From positions 1-38,735 of the forward strand of contig URUD01000028.1 of NCBI GenBank assembly GCA_900550935.1: a DNA stretch of 38,735 nt, read 5' to 3'. The notes under the pieces were generated by a model. The model ran no database searches. It saw nothing but the letters and a program-made list of their open reading frames with translations, and was not told where the DNA came from. The translations under genes and the position numbers were made by a program. Positions 24,402 through 31,875 of the stretch are shown piece after piece (positions within the stretch are counted from its first letter, which is position 1; every line of letters begins with the position of its first letter). Source of the stretch: an uncultured Roseburia sp. (GTDB taxonomy: Bacteria; Bacillota; Clostridia; Lachnospirales; Lachnospiraceae).

Positions 24402-25033
24402 AAGAAATTGGAACTGTTTTAACAATAAAAAGAAATGCACATTCTGCATCGCTAATGATAAAGGCTAGCCAGGTGTTAGAGGGGACGAAGGATGGAGACA
24501 GCATTGCGGTAAATGGAGTGTGTCTGACTGTTACCGCACACACAGCAGATCAGTTTACCGTGGACGTCATGCACGAGACGATGAGGCGGTCTGCAATGCA
24601 GCAGCTGAGCAGCGGAAGCCGTGTCAATTTAGAGCGTGCCATGGCGGCAGATGGAAGGTTTGGCGGGCATATCGTAAGTGGACATATTGATGGGACCGGG
24701 GAGATCAAAAAGGTGCAGACCGATGAAAATGCGGTATGGTACACCATCTGTGCCCCGGATAAGATCATGGGACTCATCATCGAAAAAGGTTCGATTGCAG
24801 TTGATGGGATTAGCCTTACGGTAGCAAGGGTAGGCGAGGAAGATTTTTCCGTTTCTGTGATACCGCATACCAGGCAAAAGACGATACTGCCGGAGAAAAA
24901 AGCAGGGGATCTGGTCAATCTGGAAAATGACTGTATTGGTAAATATGTGGAACATCTTCTGAAACGGGAAGAGGATAAGGCGCAGCAAAAAAGCGGTCTG
25001 ACAAAAGAGTTTTTATATCAATGTGGGTTTTAA
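24383..25033 (+). CDS. ribE: Riboflavin synthase alpha chain
   Basis: The start at ATG 24383 is fixed by AAGGAGG six bases upstream, inside the end of ribD. The 216-residue protein has two lumazine-binding barrels: MFTGIIEEIGTV with NGVCLTV in the first half, and GHIVSGHIDGTGEI with VDGISLTV in the second. It dismutates two 6,7-dimethyl-8-ribityllumazine molecules into riboflavin. The Cys of NGVCLTV and the following motifs are intact. The last 12 codons are beyond the usual family end but unremarkable. Confidence 0.95.
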   Translation: MFTGIIEEIGTVLTIKRNAHSASLMIKASQVLEGTKDGDSIAVNGVCLTVTAHTADQFTVDVMHETMRRSAMQQLSSGSRVNLERAMAADGRFGGHIVSGHIDGTGEIKKVQTDENAVWYTICAPDKIMGLIIEKGSIAVDGISLTVARVGEEDFSVSVIPHTRQKTILPEKKAGDLVNLENDCIGKYVEHLLKREEDKAQQKSGLTKEFLYQCGF

Positions 25034-25044
25034 GGAGGAGAACG

Positions 25045-26244
25045 ATGTTTGAATTTAGTACGGTGGAAGAGGCACTTAACGCATTACGTCAGGGAAAGAT
25101 CATTCTGGTAACAGATGATGAAAACAGGGAAAACGAGGGAGATTTTATCTGTGCCGCAGAATATGCAACGACAGAAAATATCAATTTTATGGCGACGCAT
25201 GGAAAAGGACTGATCTGTATGCCGATGTCGGAGGCGTTTTGCACAAAGCTACAGCTGCCACAGATGGTCGGAACGAATACCGATAATCATGAGACTGCAT
25301 TTACCGTGTCGATCGATTTCGTGGCGACCACAACGGGAATATCGGCAGAAGAGAGAGGCATGACAGCAAGACATTGCGTGAGCGAAACGGCAAAGCCGGA
25401 GGATTTCAGACGTCCGGGCCATATGTTTCCGCTTCTGGCAAAGAAAAACGGTGTGTTGGAACGGGAAGGACACACGGAGGCAACGGTAGACTTGATGCGG
25501 CTGGCAGGATTAAAAGAATGCGGTCTGTGCTGCGAAATCATGCGGGAAGACGGTACGATGATGCGGATGGAAGAATTAAAAGAACTTGCCAGGAAGTGGG
25601 AGCTTAAATTCATTACGATTGAGGCATTAAAGGATTACCGCAAGAAGCAGGAAAAGTTGATCGAGCAGGTTGCAGCGACAAAGCTTCCAACAAAATATGG
25701 CGAGTTCCGCGCCTATGGATATCGCAACATCTTAAACGGCGAACATCATGTGGCACTGGTAAAAGGCGAGATCGGGGATGGGGAAGACATTTTATGCCGT
25801 GTCCATTCAGAGTGCCTGACCGGGGATGCGTTTGGTTCAAGCCGTTGTGACTGTGGAGAACAGCTTGCAACAGCAATGCAGATGATTGAGAAAGAAGGAC
25901 GTGGCGTCCTGCTTTATATGAGACAGGAAGGGCGTGGAATTGGTCTGCTCAATAAACTGCGTGCCTATGCACTGCAGGATGAGGGGATGGATACACTGGA
26001 TGCCAATCTGGCACTTGGCTTTGATGGAGATGAAAGGGAATATTACATCGGAGCACAGATCCTGCGGGATCTGGGAGTAAGGACATTGCGCTTGCTGACC
26101 AATAACCCGGATAAGATCTATCAGCTATCCGGTTATGGAATGGAGATCAAAGAGCGCGTTCCAATCCAGATGGCGGCAACGCCGTATGACTTGTTTTACC
26201 TGAAGACCAAGCAGAAACGGATGGGACATCTGTTAAATATATAA
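25045..26244 (+). CDS. ribBA: DHBP synthase / GTP cyclohydrolase II RibBA
   Basis: The product is 399 residues from ATG 25045, preceded by AAGGAGGAG. The N-terminal half is 3,4-dihydroxy-2-butanone-4-phosphate synthase: DDENRENEGDFICAAE, then TARHCVSE and GREGHTEATVDLMR-like motifs. The C-terminal half is GTP cyclohydrolase II: HSECLTGDAFGSSRCDCGEQL with the three zinc cysteines, and RQEGRGIGLLNKL. It supplies both precursors of riboflavin. It starts 11 bases after ribE. Confidence 0.95.
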   Translation: MFEFSTVEEALNALRQGKIILVTDDENRENEGDFICAAEYATTENINFMATHGKGLICMPMSEAFCTKLQLPQMVGTNTDNHETAFTVSIDFVATTTGISAEERGMTARHCVSETAKPEDFRRPGHMFPLLAKKNGVLEREGHTEATVDLMRLAGLKECGLCCEIMREDGTMMRMEELKELARKWELKFITIEALKDYRKKQEKLIEQVAATKLPTKYGEFRAYGYRNILNGEHHVALVKGEIGDGEDILCRVHSECLTGDAFGSSRCDCGEQLATAMQMIEKEGRGVLLYMRQEGRGIGLLNKLRAYALQDEGMDTLDANLALGFDGDEREYYIGAQILRDLGVRTLRLLTNNPDKIYQLSGYGMEIKERVPIQMAATPYDLFYLKTKQKRMGHLLNI

Positions 26245-26264
26245 AAAAGAAAAGGAGTAAAAAC

Positions 26265-26732
26265 ATGAATATTTTAGAAGGAAAATTAGTAGCAGACGAA
26301 ATGAAGATCGGGATCGTAACAGCAAGGTTTAATGATTTTATTACCTCCAGACTGTTAGGCGGTGCGATGGACACGTTAAAACGTCATAATGTGCCGGAGC
26401 AGAACGTGGATGTCGCCTGGGTACCGGGAGCATTTGAAATACCTCTGATCGCGAAGAAGATGGCAAAAAGCGGAAAATACGATGCCATTATCTGCCTGGG
26501 CGCGGTGATCCGTGGTGCAACCAGTCATTATGATTATGTCTGCAACGAGGTGTCAAAGGGGATCGCAGCAGTGTCATTGGAAACTGAGATCCCGGTAATG
26601 TTTGGTGTTGTGACAACCGACAATATCGAGCAGGCAATCGAGCGTGCCGGAAGCAAGGCAGGTAACAAAGGTTCCGAATGTGCCCAGGGCGCGATCGAAA
26701 TGATCAACCTGATGCGTAATCTGGAAGCATAG
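26265..26732 (+). CDS. ribH: 6,7-dimethyl-8-ribityllumazine synthase
   Basis: The 155-residue protein shows family motifs in order: IVTARFNDFIT, WVPGAFEIPL, LGAVIRGATSHYDYVCNEV with the catalytic His, and FGVVTTDNIEQAIERAG. It joins the RibD/phosphatase product and dihydroxybutanone phosphate to give the lumazine that RibE uses, and usually forms a 60-subunit shell around RibE in Gram-positives. It is the last gene of the rib operon and a strong terminator follows. Confidence 0.97.
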   Translation: MNILEGKLVADEMKIGIVTARFNDFITSRLLGGAMDTLKRHNVPEQNVDVAWVPGAFEIPLIAKKMAKSGKYDAIICLGAVIRGATSHYDYVCNEVSKGIAAVSLETEIPVMFGVVTTDNIEQAIERAGSKAGNKGSECAQGAIEMINLMRNLEA

Positions 26733-26750
26733 AGAGTAACAGAAGAAATT

Positions 26751-26801
26751 AAAAAAGACATTTTACCTTAGCTGTTTCGTCAGGTAAAATGTCTTTTTTT
26801 T
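26751..26801 (+). terminator. Terminator of the rib operon
   Basis: AAAAAAGACATTTTACCT pairs with AGGTAAAATGTCTTTTTT across a 13-base loop and ends in a run of eight T. This is a long, strong intrinsic terminator that begins 18 bases after the ribH stop. The reverse strand also has T-rich flanks. Confidence 0.9.
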
Positions 26802-26943
26802 GCTGTATAGGAAATTCCTTTGAAATTCCCTATACAGCAAAAGCAAGCAAGCTTGCCAAGATGCGCAGCTCGCGGAGAAGAAGTTTATGCTTTGCATACC
26901 GCTCGCACGCGAAAGTGTGCGACGTGCGCACACTTTATTTTTA
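26801..26943. repeat. Structured, repeat-like intergenic element
   Basis: It begins with a long hairpin: TGCTGTATAGGAAATT (26801-26816) against GAAATTCCCTATACAGCA (26822-26839), with one internal mismatch. A GC-rich part follows with nested short palindromes (GCAAGC/GCTTGC, TATGC/GCATA, GCGG/CCGC). It closes with AAAGTGTGCG (26912-26921) / CGCACACTTT (26927-26936) followed by ATTTTT, itself terminator-like. GC content is much higher than in the flanks and no protein is plausible. It resembles dispersed intergenic repeats I associate with Roseburia/Agathobacter genomes, but copy number cannot be tested here as no second copy is in the window. Confidence 0.55.
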
Positions 26944-26962
26944 GTGCGCCAAACGCACATTC

Positions 26963-29278
26963 TTATAAGGTTGCACCAGAAGACTTTGTCTCTGTATTTT
27001 CTGTGGATTTTGTTTCCGTGCTCTCAGAGGACCTTGTCTCTGTAGATTTTTCTGTATCGTCGGAAGACTTTGTTTCTGTAGAGTTTGTCTCGGTACTTTC
27101 CGTATTCTCGGTCGATTCTGTTGTTTCCGTAGTCTGGGTCGGCTCTTCCGTTTCCTCTGTTTCATGAATGACATCAGGATCCACATAAGTTACTTCATCC
27201 GTGCCGGCGCGGAGCAGGATGTTCTTGGAACCTAAGGTATTGACGGTAATGGTATCGCCGTCGGTGACATTGTCCAGACTGGTGGTGATCAGTGAAGATG
27301 TCACAAAATCGGTCGGAACTTTTGTACCATTTACAAAAATCTTTGTATTCTTCGTAAAGTTAGAACCATATACAGTCATCAGATTCGTGCTTGCATTTTT
27401 ACGAACGGCTGAGATGGAGATATCCTCTACGTCCATCTTCAGATCACTTGCAGGATAGAGGTCTTCGCTATTGTAAGCATATCTCTTTCCGTAAAGCAGG
27501 TCATACTGTAACATTTCCAGTCCGGAGAGATAAGTTTCGGAAGCACTCTGGGTCTGATGGTAATTAAAGATCGTTCCTTCATGGATACCAACCTGACCGG
27601 TGATCTGAGCTAAAAGCTGATAAGCTGCGATATCGGCATCTTCTTTGGCAAGCCCCATATTGTTCCAGGTGATGTATTTGGTCTTGAAGATATCACCGGA
27701 TTTCATATCCTCGTTTGTAAGTCCCATAGTTGGAAGATGATCACCAAACATAACAACGATGGTGTCCTCTCCGCGGCGGTTTAAGGAAGAAATCAGGTCG
27801 CCGATAAAATCATCTACTTCGTGGATCATATTGACATAATATTCCCACTGATTATTGGAAGCCTCATCCGCAGCACCGGAAACTTTGATGTCAGGGTTGG
27901 TTAAGATCTTCTCAGTCGGGTAATCACCATGACCTTCTACGGTAATCGTGTAAACAAAGTCAGACCCCTCGGTAGCATTTAATGTCTTTACGGTCTCACC
28001 GACTAAAACGTCATCAGTTGGCCAGTTGCCGTTTGGTGTGTACTGGCTGATGTTCATCAGCTCTTTACTGGTAAATGTGTCAAATCCCATCATAGAGAAA
28101 GCATTGTTTCTGCTGTAGAAAGTAGCAGTGTTGTTATGTACAACGTGTGTGCCATAACCGATCCTGGAGAGATCAGATGCAATACTTTCGCAGTCGGTCT
28201 GTTTTAAGATCGTTTTGTAAGGATATTCTCCGGTTCCGAAATATTTCATACTCATACCGGTCAGAACTTCAAATTCTGTATTTGCAGTTCCGGCACCAAC
28301 GACTGGAACAGTAAGATATCCGGTAGAATAATTACTCTCCAAGTTATGGAAGTTTGGAATTGGGTCTTCTGACATATTTAGGAAGTTTACTTCATATGGA
28401 TCAACAAAAGACTCTAATAATACACAGATGATGTTTGGCTCGTTGCCGGAAGACACCTTGGTATCTGCCTTGGAAGAGTTCACTAAAGTCTCGATCGCAT
28501 CAACAGTTTCCTCAGAATAATTATCCGGTTTGCTCATACCACGTCCTACCACGCTGGTGGAGAAACCATAAACAAATCCATAATCGGAATAGCCCTGCGC
28601 GATATTGGAAAAATAAGTTGCGATCACGTTAGAGTTCTGCGCTGCCTGTGTTGTGATTGGCAGACCAATTAGCAGCAGCATCGCAATGGAAAGCGGAACC
28701 AGTACGGTGTGACGTTTTCCCTGATATTTTGGACCTTTTGCAAAAAAAATACCTAAAAATACAAAGAACGCAACTACAACACCAACAACCAGAGTTGCCT
28801 CCTCTGCGGTAAAGTAGTTTGTATTCTGCATTGCAAACAGATCAGAGATACATTTTAAATCCGTGTAACTGAATGGTGTAACACGGTTGGAAAGAATCAG
28901 TCCGTTGACTGTACCTAAAAACAGCCAGAGCCCACTGATCAGCAGACGGAGCTGTGCTCTGCATCGAAACAGATAAACGATCGATAAAGATGCAAACACG
29001 ATAAAAGCGTTATACAGGTATGCTAAGGTATGGTTGTGCAGGAAGGAAAACGTAGACACGATATCCCTTCTGGAAATGACTTCCACCACAAATGTGATCA
29101 TACAGGCTAATAAAAAGTGGAAGATCAGAGAATATTTATTTAAGAAAGCAATTGTTTTAATATAACGCTCGGAATGTGGTTTCTTTTGTGGAAGCTTTGC
29201 GCGTAACTGAGCCATCTTTTCAACACAGGGATTTAATTTTTCCCGAAACTTTTGTAACGTTAATTTTATTCTATTCAT
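26963..29278 (-). CDS. LTA synthase-type sulfatase-fold membrane enzyme with Thr/Ser/Glu tail
   Basis: The 771-residue protein has a basic N-terminus and about five membrane segments (residues 48-210). The extracellular LTA synthase/sulfatase domain spans about 280-590. Motifs are NIICVLLESFVDP with the metal Glu, GAGTANTEFEVLTGMSM with the Thr nucleophile position, FMFGD-like VVMFGDHLPT, and TVEGHGDYPT. Such enzymes transfer glycerol phosphate from phosphatidylglycerol to build lipoteichoic acid or modify glycolipids. Residues about 630-710 look like an IPT/TIG-like beta domain (AVRKNASTNLMTVYGSNF). The last 65 residues are a low-complexity Thr/Ser/Glu repeat. The tail and beta domain are not part of standard LtaS (about 640 residues). 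The Shine-Dalgarno AAAGGAG supports the start. Confidence 0.85.
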   Translation of the reverse strand: MNRIKLTLQKFREKLNPCVEKMAQLRAKLPQKKPHSERYIKTIAFLNKYSLIFHFLLACMITFVVEVISRRDIVSTFSFLHNHTLAYLYNAFIVFASLSIVYLFRCRAQLRLLISGLWLFLGTVNGLILSNRVTPFSYTDLKCISDLFAMQNTNYFTAEEATLVVGVVVAFFVFLGIFFAKGPKYQGKRHTVLVPLSIAMLLLIGLPITTQAAQNSNVIATYFSNIAQGYSDYGFVYGFSTSVVGRGMSKPDNYSEETVDAIETLVNSSKADTKVSSGNEPNIICVLLESFVDPYEVNFLNMSEDPIPNFHNLESNYSTGYLTVPVVGAGTANTEFEVLTGMSMKYFGTGEYPYKTILKQTDCESIASDLSRIGYGTHVVHNNTATFYSRNNAFSMMGFDTFTSKELMNISQYTPNGNWPTDDVLVGETVKTLNATEGSDFVYTITVEGHGDYPTEKILTNPDIKVSGAADEASNNQWEYYVNMIHEVDDFIGDLISSLNRRGEDTIVVMFGDHLPTMGLTNEDMKSGDIFKTKYITWNNMGLAKEDADIAAYQLLAQITGQVGIHEGTIFNYHQTQSASETYLSGLEMLQYDLLYGKRYAYNSEDLYPASDLKMDVEDISISAVRKNASTNLMTVYGSNFTKNTKIFVNGTKVPTDFVTSSLITTSLDNVTDGDTITVNTLGSKNILLRAGTDEVTYVDPDVIHETEETEEPTQTTETTESTENTESTETNSTETKSSDDTEKSTETRSSESTETKSTENTETKSSGATL

Positions 29279-29498
29279 GGTAATCTCCTTTCTTGCATGG
29301 TTTTTCTATATCCTTTGTTTGAAAGAGTAAAAAACATGTAAATGTTATGTAAAATACATTTTTTTCGATACTATGAGAATATATCGCTTATCTGCTTAAA
29401 AATCAATGGGGAAGATGAATAAAAAAGTACGGAGAATTGGGGCTTTTCTGTAAAATATGAATAAGAAATGAACAAAATATGTCCAAGGAATGGAGATT

Positions 29499-29527
29499 AA
29501 GGAAGAAAACAACGCTGTTTCTTCCTT
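29499..29527 (-). terminator. Hairpin after the CsoR-family gene
   Basis: AAGGAAGAAA and TTTCTTCCTT form a perfect 10-bp stem with a nine-base loop, 13 bases beyond the stop of the minus-strand gene. No proper T run follows, so termination is only likely. The remainder of 29279-29498 is AT-rich with no gene or clear site. Confidence 0.4.
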
Positions 29528-29540
29528 ATATAATAGCGGT

Positions 29541-30041
29541 TTATTTGACAAATTTGTTGATCGCGTTGTTTAAGTCGGAAAGAACCTGTTTATCTCCGGT
29601 TTCAATTGCATCGACAACACAATGGTTGATGTGATCCTCGAGGATGATCTTGCCAATGTTGTTGATGGCGGAACGCACGGCTGCGATCTGGATCAATACT
29701 TCGCTGCAGTCCCTGCCGTCCTCGACCATATTGCGCACGGCTTCCAGATGTCCGATGGCACGATTGAGACGGTTTACGACGGCACGGGTGTTCTCGTGAC
29801 TGTGATGGTGCCCGTGATCGTGAGTATGTTCGTGGTCGTTATCATGAGTGTGATCATGTGCATGTTCGTGTGTGTGTTCTTCATGATTATGCTCATGTTC
29901 GTGTGTGTGTTCGTGTTCATGGGTATGTTCGTGCGTATGATCCTGTTCGTGGTCATGTTCGTGACTATGTTCCTGCGGTGTTATCTCTGTGGGAAGAATT
30001 TCCGGTGTCATTTTATTTTTATCATCGGTATTTGCTGCCAT
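29541..30041 (-). CDS. CsoR-family metal-sensing repressor with His-rich N-terminal extension
   Basis: The start is taken at the ATG complementary to 30039-30041, after GGAGATTAC; this gives 166 residues. Residues about 80-166 are a complete CsoR/RcnR-type helical repressor: VVNRLNRAIGHLEAVRNMVEDGRDCSEVL and then ILEDHINHCVVDAI. The Cys of GRDC with the His and Cys of DHINHC gives the C-H-C Cu(I) ligand set of CsoR (H-x3-C), unlike the H-C-H-H set of RcnR. The first 75 residues hold nearly thirty His in alternating (E/D/T)H pairs, a probable metal-binding tract not found in typical 85-120-residue CsoR proteins. It is divergent from sdaAB and no copper transporter is adjacent. Confidence 0.85.
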   Translation of the reverse strand: MAANTDDKNKMTPEILPTEITPQEHSHEHDHEQDHTHEHTHEHEHTHEHEHNHEEHTHEHAHDHTHDNDHEHTHDHGHHHSHENTRAVVNRLNRAIGHLEAVRNMVEDGRDCSEVLIQIAAVRSAINNIGKIILEDHINHCVVDAIETGDKQVLSDLNNAINKFVK

Positions 30042-30163
30042 GTAATCTCCATTCCGGGGCGTTCCTGCGAGGGGATGCTCCTGTATAAAAATCATAGTTC
30101 TATAGAGTATAGCATATTTTTGGAGGATTGGAAGTCAAAAAAATAATATTTCCCACAATATAA

Positions 30164-30207
30164 TATTTTCTGAAAATATTGTGTTTCCCAGGAAATGTCT
30201 CTATAAT
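30164..30207 (+). promoter_or_regulatory. sdaAB promoter with CodY-like box
   Basis: TATTTTCTGAAAATA (30164-30178) matches 13 of 15 positions of the CodY box AATTTTCWGAAAATT. It abuts a -35-like TTGTGT (30179-30184), which is 17 bases before TATAAT (30202-30207). The position fits repression or modulation of serine dehydratase by CodY in response to branched-chain amino acids and GTP. CodY itself is not in the window. Confidence 0.5.
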
Positions 30208-30237
30208 AAACAGCAGGAAACGGGAGGCAAGACAAAC

Positions 30238-30897
30238 ATGAATCTATTGGATATCATTGGACCGGTCATGGTAGGTCCATCCAGCTCACATACCGCTGGA
30301 GCAGTTAAAATAGGAAGAGTCAGCAGAAAACTGATGGCAGAAGAGATCGTGCGTGCAGAAATTTATTTTCATGGGTCCTTTCTTGCAACCGGAAAGGGAC
30401 ACGGAACAGATAAGGCGCTGATCGCAGGACTTCTTGGAATGCAGGTCGACGATCCAAAGATTCCACAGAGTTTTGAGATCGCAAAGGAAAAAGGAATGGA
30501 GTTTGTGCTGGCAGGGATCGATCTTGGAGATGTTCATCCCAATTCGGTCAAGATGAACCTGACCGGAGTATCCGGCAGGACACTTGAAGTTGTTGCGGCA
30601 TCCATCGGAGGCGGCAGTATCAAGATCTGTGAACTGGATGGGCTTACGGCAAATTTCAGTGGAGACTATCCAACCCTGATCGTGCACAACATCGACCAGC
30701 CGGGGCATGTGACTGAGGTGACATCAATGTTAGCACACAAGTCTGTGAATATCGCAACGATGCAGCTATATCGTGCGAGTCGGGGCGGAAATGCGGTTAT
30801 GGTAATCGAGTGTGACCAGGAAGTTCCGGAAGAATCCATTGCATGGCTGGAACGGCTGGAGGGCATTATAAAAGTAACCTATTTGAGTTTGGAATAG
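30238..30897 (+). CDS. sdaAB: L-serine dehydratase, beta subunit
   Basis: The start at ATG 30238 follows GGGAGGCAAGAC; the frame is open 19 codons further but into the promoter. The 219-residue protein carries the serine dehydratase beta-domain opening IIGPVMVGPSSSHTAGA, with HGSFLATGKGHGTDKAL, HPNSVKM and a C-terminal ACT domain (PTLIVHNIDQPGHVTEVTSML). With the alpha subunit it makes the Fe-S enzyme that deaminates L-serine to pyruvate. The alpha gene starts 28 bases downstream. Confidence 0.95.
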   Translation: MNLLDIIGPVMVGPSSSHTAGAVKIGRVSRKLMAEEIVRAEIYFHGSFLATGKGHGTDKALIAGLLGMQVDDPKIPQSFEIAKEKGMEFVLAGIDLGDVHPNSVKMNLTGVSGRTLEVVAASIGGGSIKICELDGLTANFSGDYPTLIVHNIDQPGHVTEVTSMLAHKSVNIATMQLYRASRGGNAVMVIECDQEVPEESIAWLERLEGIIKVTYLSLE

Positions 30898-30925
30898 AAC
30901 GACAAGATGGAGGATAGATAATCTG

Positions 30926-31804
30926 ATGTATCAGTCATTAGAAGAATTGTGTCAGTTAGAAAATGAAACGAAAAAGCCTTTCTGGAAAATGGTACAGGAA
31001 GATGACTGCAGGGAGCGTGGTGTTTCAGAAGAGCAGGCATACGAGGAAATGCGGGGAATGTATCTCGCCATGCAGTCTGCGGATCAGGAATATGATGCAA
31101 AGCAGAAATCAGCAAGTGGTCTGGTTGGAACGGAAGGCGATAAGATGCGTGCAGCCCGCGAAAAGGGAACGCTTTTATGTGGAAATTTCATTGGAAAGGT
31201 TATGGAAAAGGCGTTAAAGACCAGTGAATCCAATGCCTGTATGAAGCGGATCGTGGCAGCACCAACAGCAGGTTCCTGTGGTGTGGTTCCGGCAGTTTTG
31301 TTGAGTTTGCAGGAAGAAAAACATTTTACGGAAGAGCAGATGGTAGAGGCACTCTATGTGGCAGCCGGGATCGGTGGCGTGATCGCAAGCCGGGCATTTC
31401 TGGCAGGTGCAGCGGGAGGCTGTCAGGCGGAGATCGGTTCTGCTTCTGCAATGGCAGCGGGAGCAGCCGTTTTTCTGATGGGTGGAACAGCAGATCAGAT
31501 TTCCAATGCAGCCGCGCTGGCTCTTAAAAATCTTCTGGGGCTTGCCTGTGATCCGGTGGCAGGTCTGGTGGAAGTACCTTGTGTGAAGCGTAATGTCATG
31601 GGAGCAGTCAATGCACTGACCTCTGCAGATATGACGATGGCGGGGATCTGGAGTAAGATTCCACCGGATGAGGTGATCGATGCAATGCGCAGTATCGGGC
31701 GCAGTATGTCAGAAGATATCAGAGAGACCGGAAAAGGAGGGCTTGCAGGCACCCCGACCGGAGTGGAGATCAGAGACCGTATGTCGGTACAGATGGAACA
31801 ATAA
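30926..31804 (+). CDS. sdaAA: L-serine dehydratase, alpha subunit (Fe-S)
   Basis: The 292-residue protein has the catalytic domain motifs APTAGSCGVVPAVL, GAAGGCQAEIGSASAM, GLACDPVAG and VPCVKRN, whose cysteines hold the [4Fe-4S] cluster. It pairs with the adjacent beta subunit, as in clostridial and Bacillus two-subunit enzymes. It provides pyruvate from serine in a fermenting anaerobe. A clear terminator follows. The Shine-Dalgarno TGGAGG is a little distant from the start. Confidence 0.95.
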   Translation: MYQSLEELCQLENETKKPFWKMVQEDDCRERGVSEEQAYEEMRGMYLAMQSADQEYDAKQKSASGLVGTEGDKMRAAREKGTLLCGNFIGKVMEKALKTSESNACMKRIVAAPTAGSCGVVPAVLLSLQEEKHFTEEQMVEALYVAAGIGGVIASRAFLAGAAGGCQAEIGSASAMAAGAAVFLMGGTADQISNAAALALKNLLGLACDPVAGLVEVPCVKRNVMGAVNALTSADMTMAGIWSKIPPDEVIDAMRSIGRSMSEDIRETGKGGLAGTPTGVEIRDRMSVQMEQ

Positions 31805-31824
31805 CAGAAAAACCTATTAGTATG

Positions 31825-31862
31825 AAAAAGGAGGCGGTAACTAGAAGTTACTGCCTCCTTTT
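31825..31862. terminator. Terminator between convergent sdaAA and but
   Basis: AAAAGGAGGCGGTAACT pairs with AGTTACTGCCTCCTTTT (one G-T) around a short AGA-type loop. It lies between two convergent genes, with A and T flanks suited to both directions. Confidence 0.9.
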
Positions 31863-31875
31863 AACTTAGGAGAGA

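Noticed and set aside
26966..27165. Direct repeats in the LTA synthase tail as a CRISPR array
   Set aside because: The units are imperfect 18-21-base codon repeats in frame with a protein, without constant repeats or unique spacers. No cas gene is present.
26820..27167. Plus-strand frame across the repeat element and LTA synthase tail
   Set aside because: Its Val/Ser/Asp-rich second half is the complement of the Thr/Ser/Glu repeat. It starts inside the hairpin and has no Shine-Dalgarno.
29622..30146. Plus-strand frame opposite the His-rich CsoR gene
   Set aside because: It reads as long runs of Val, Met and Phe because it mirrors the His-rich codons on the other strand. It has no ribosome site and no family resemblance.
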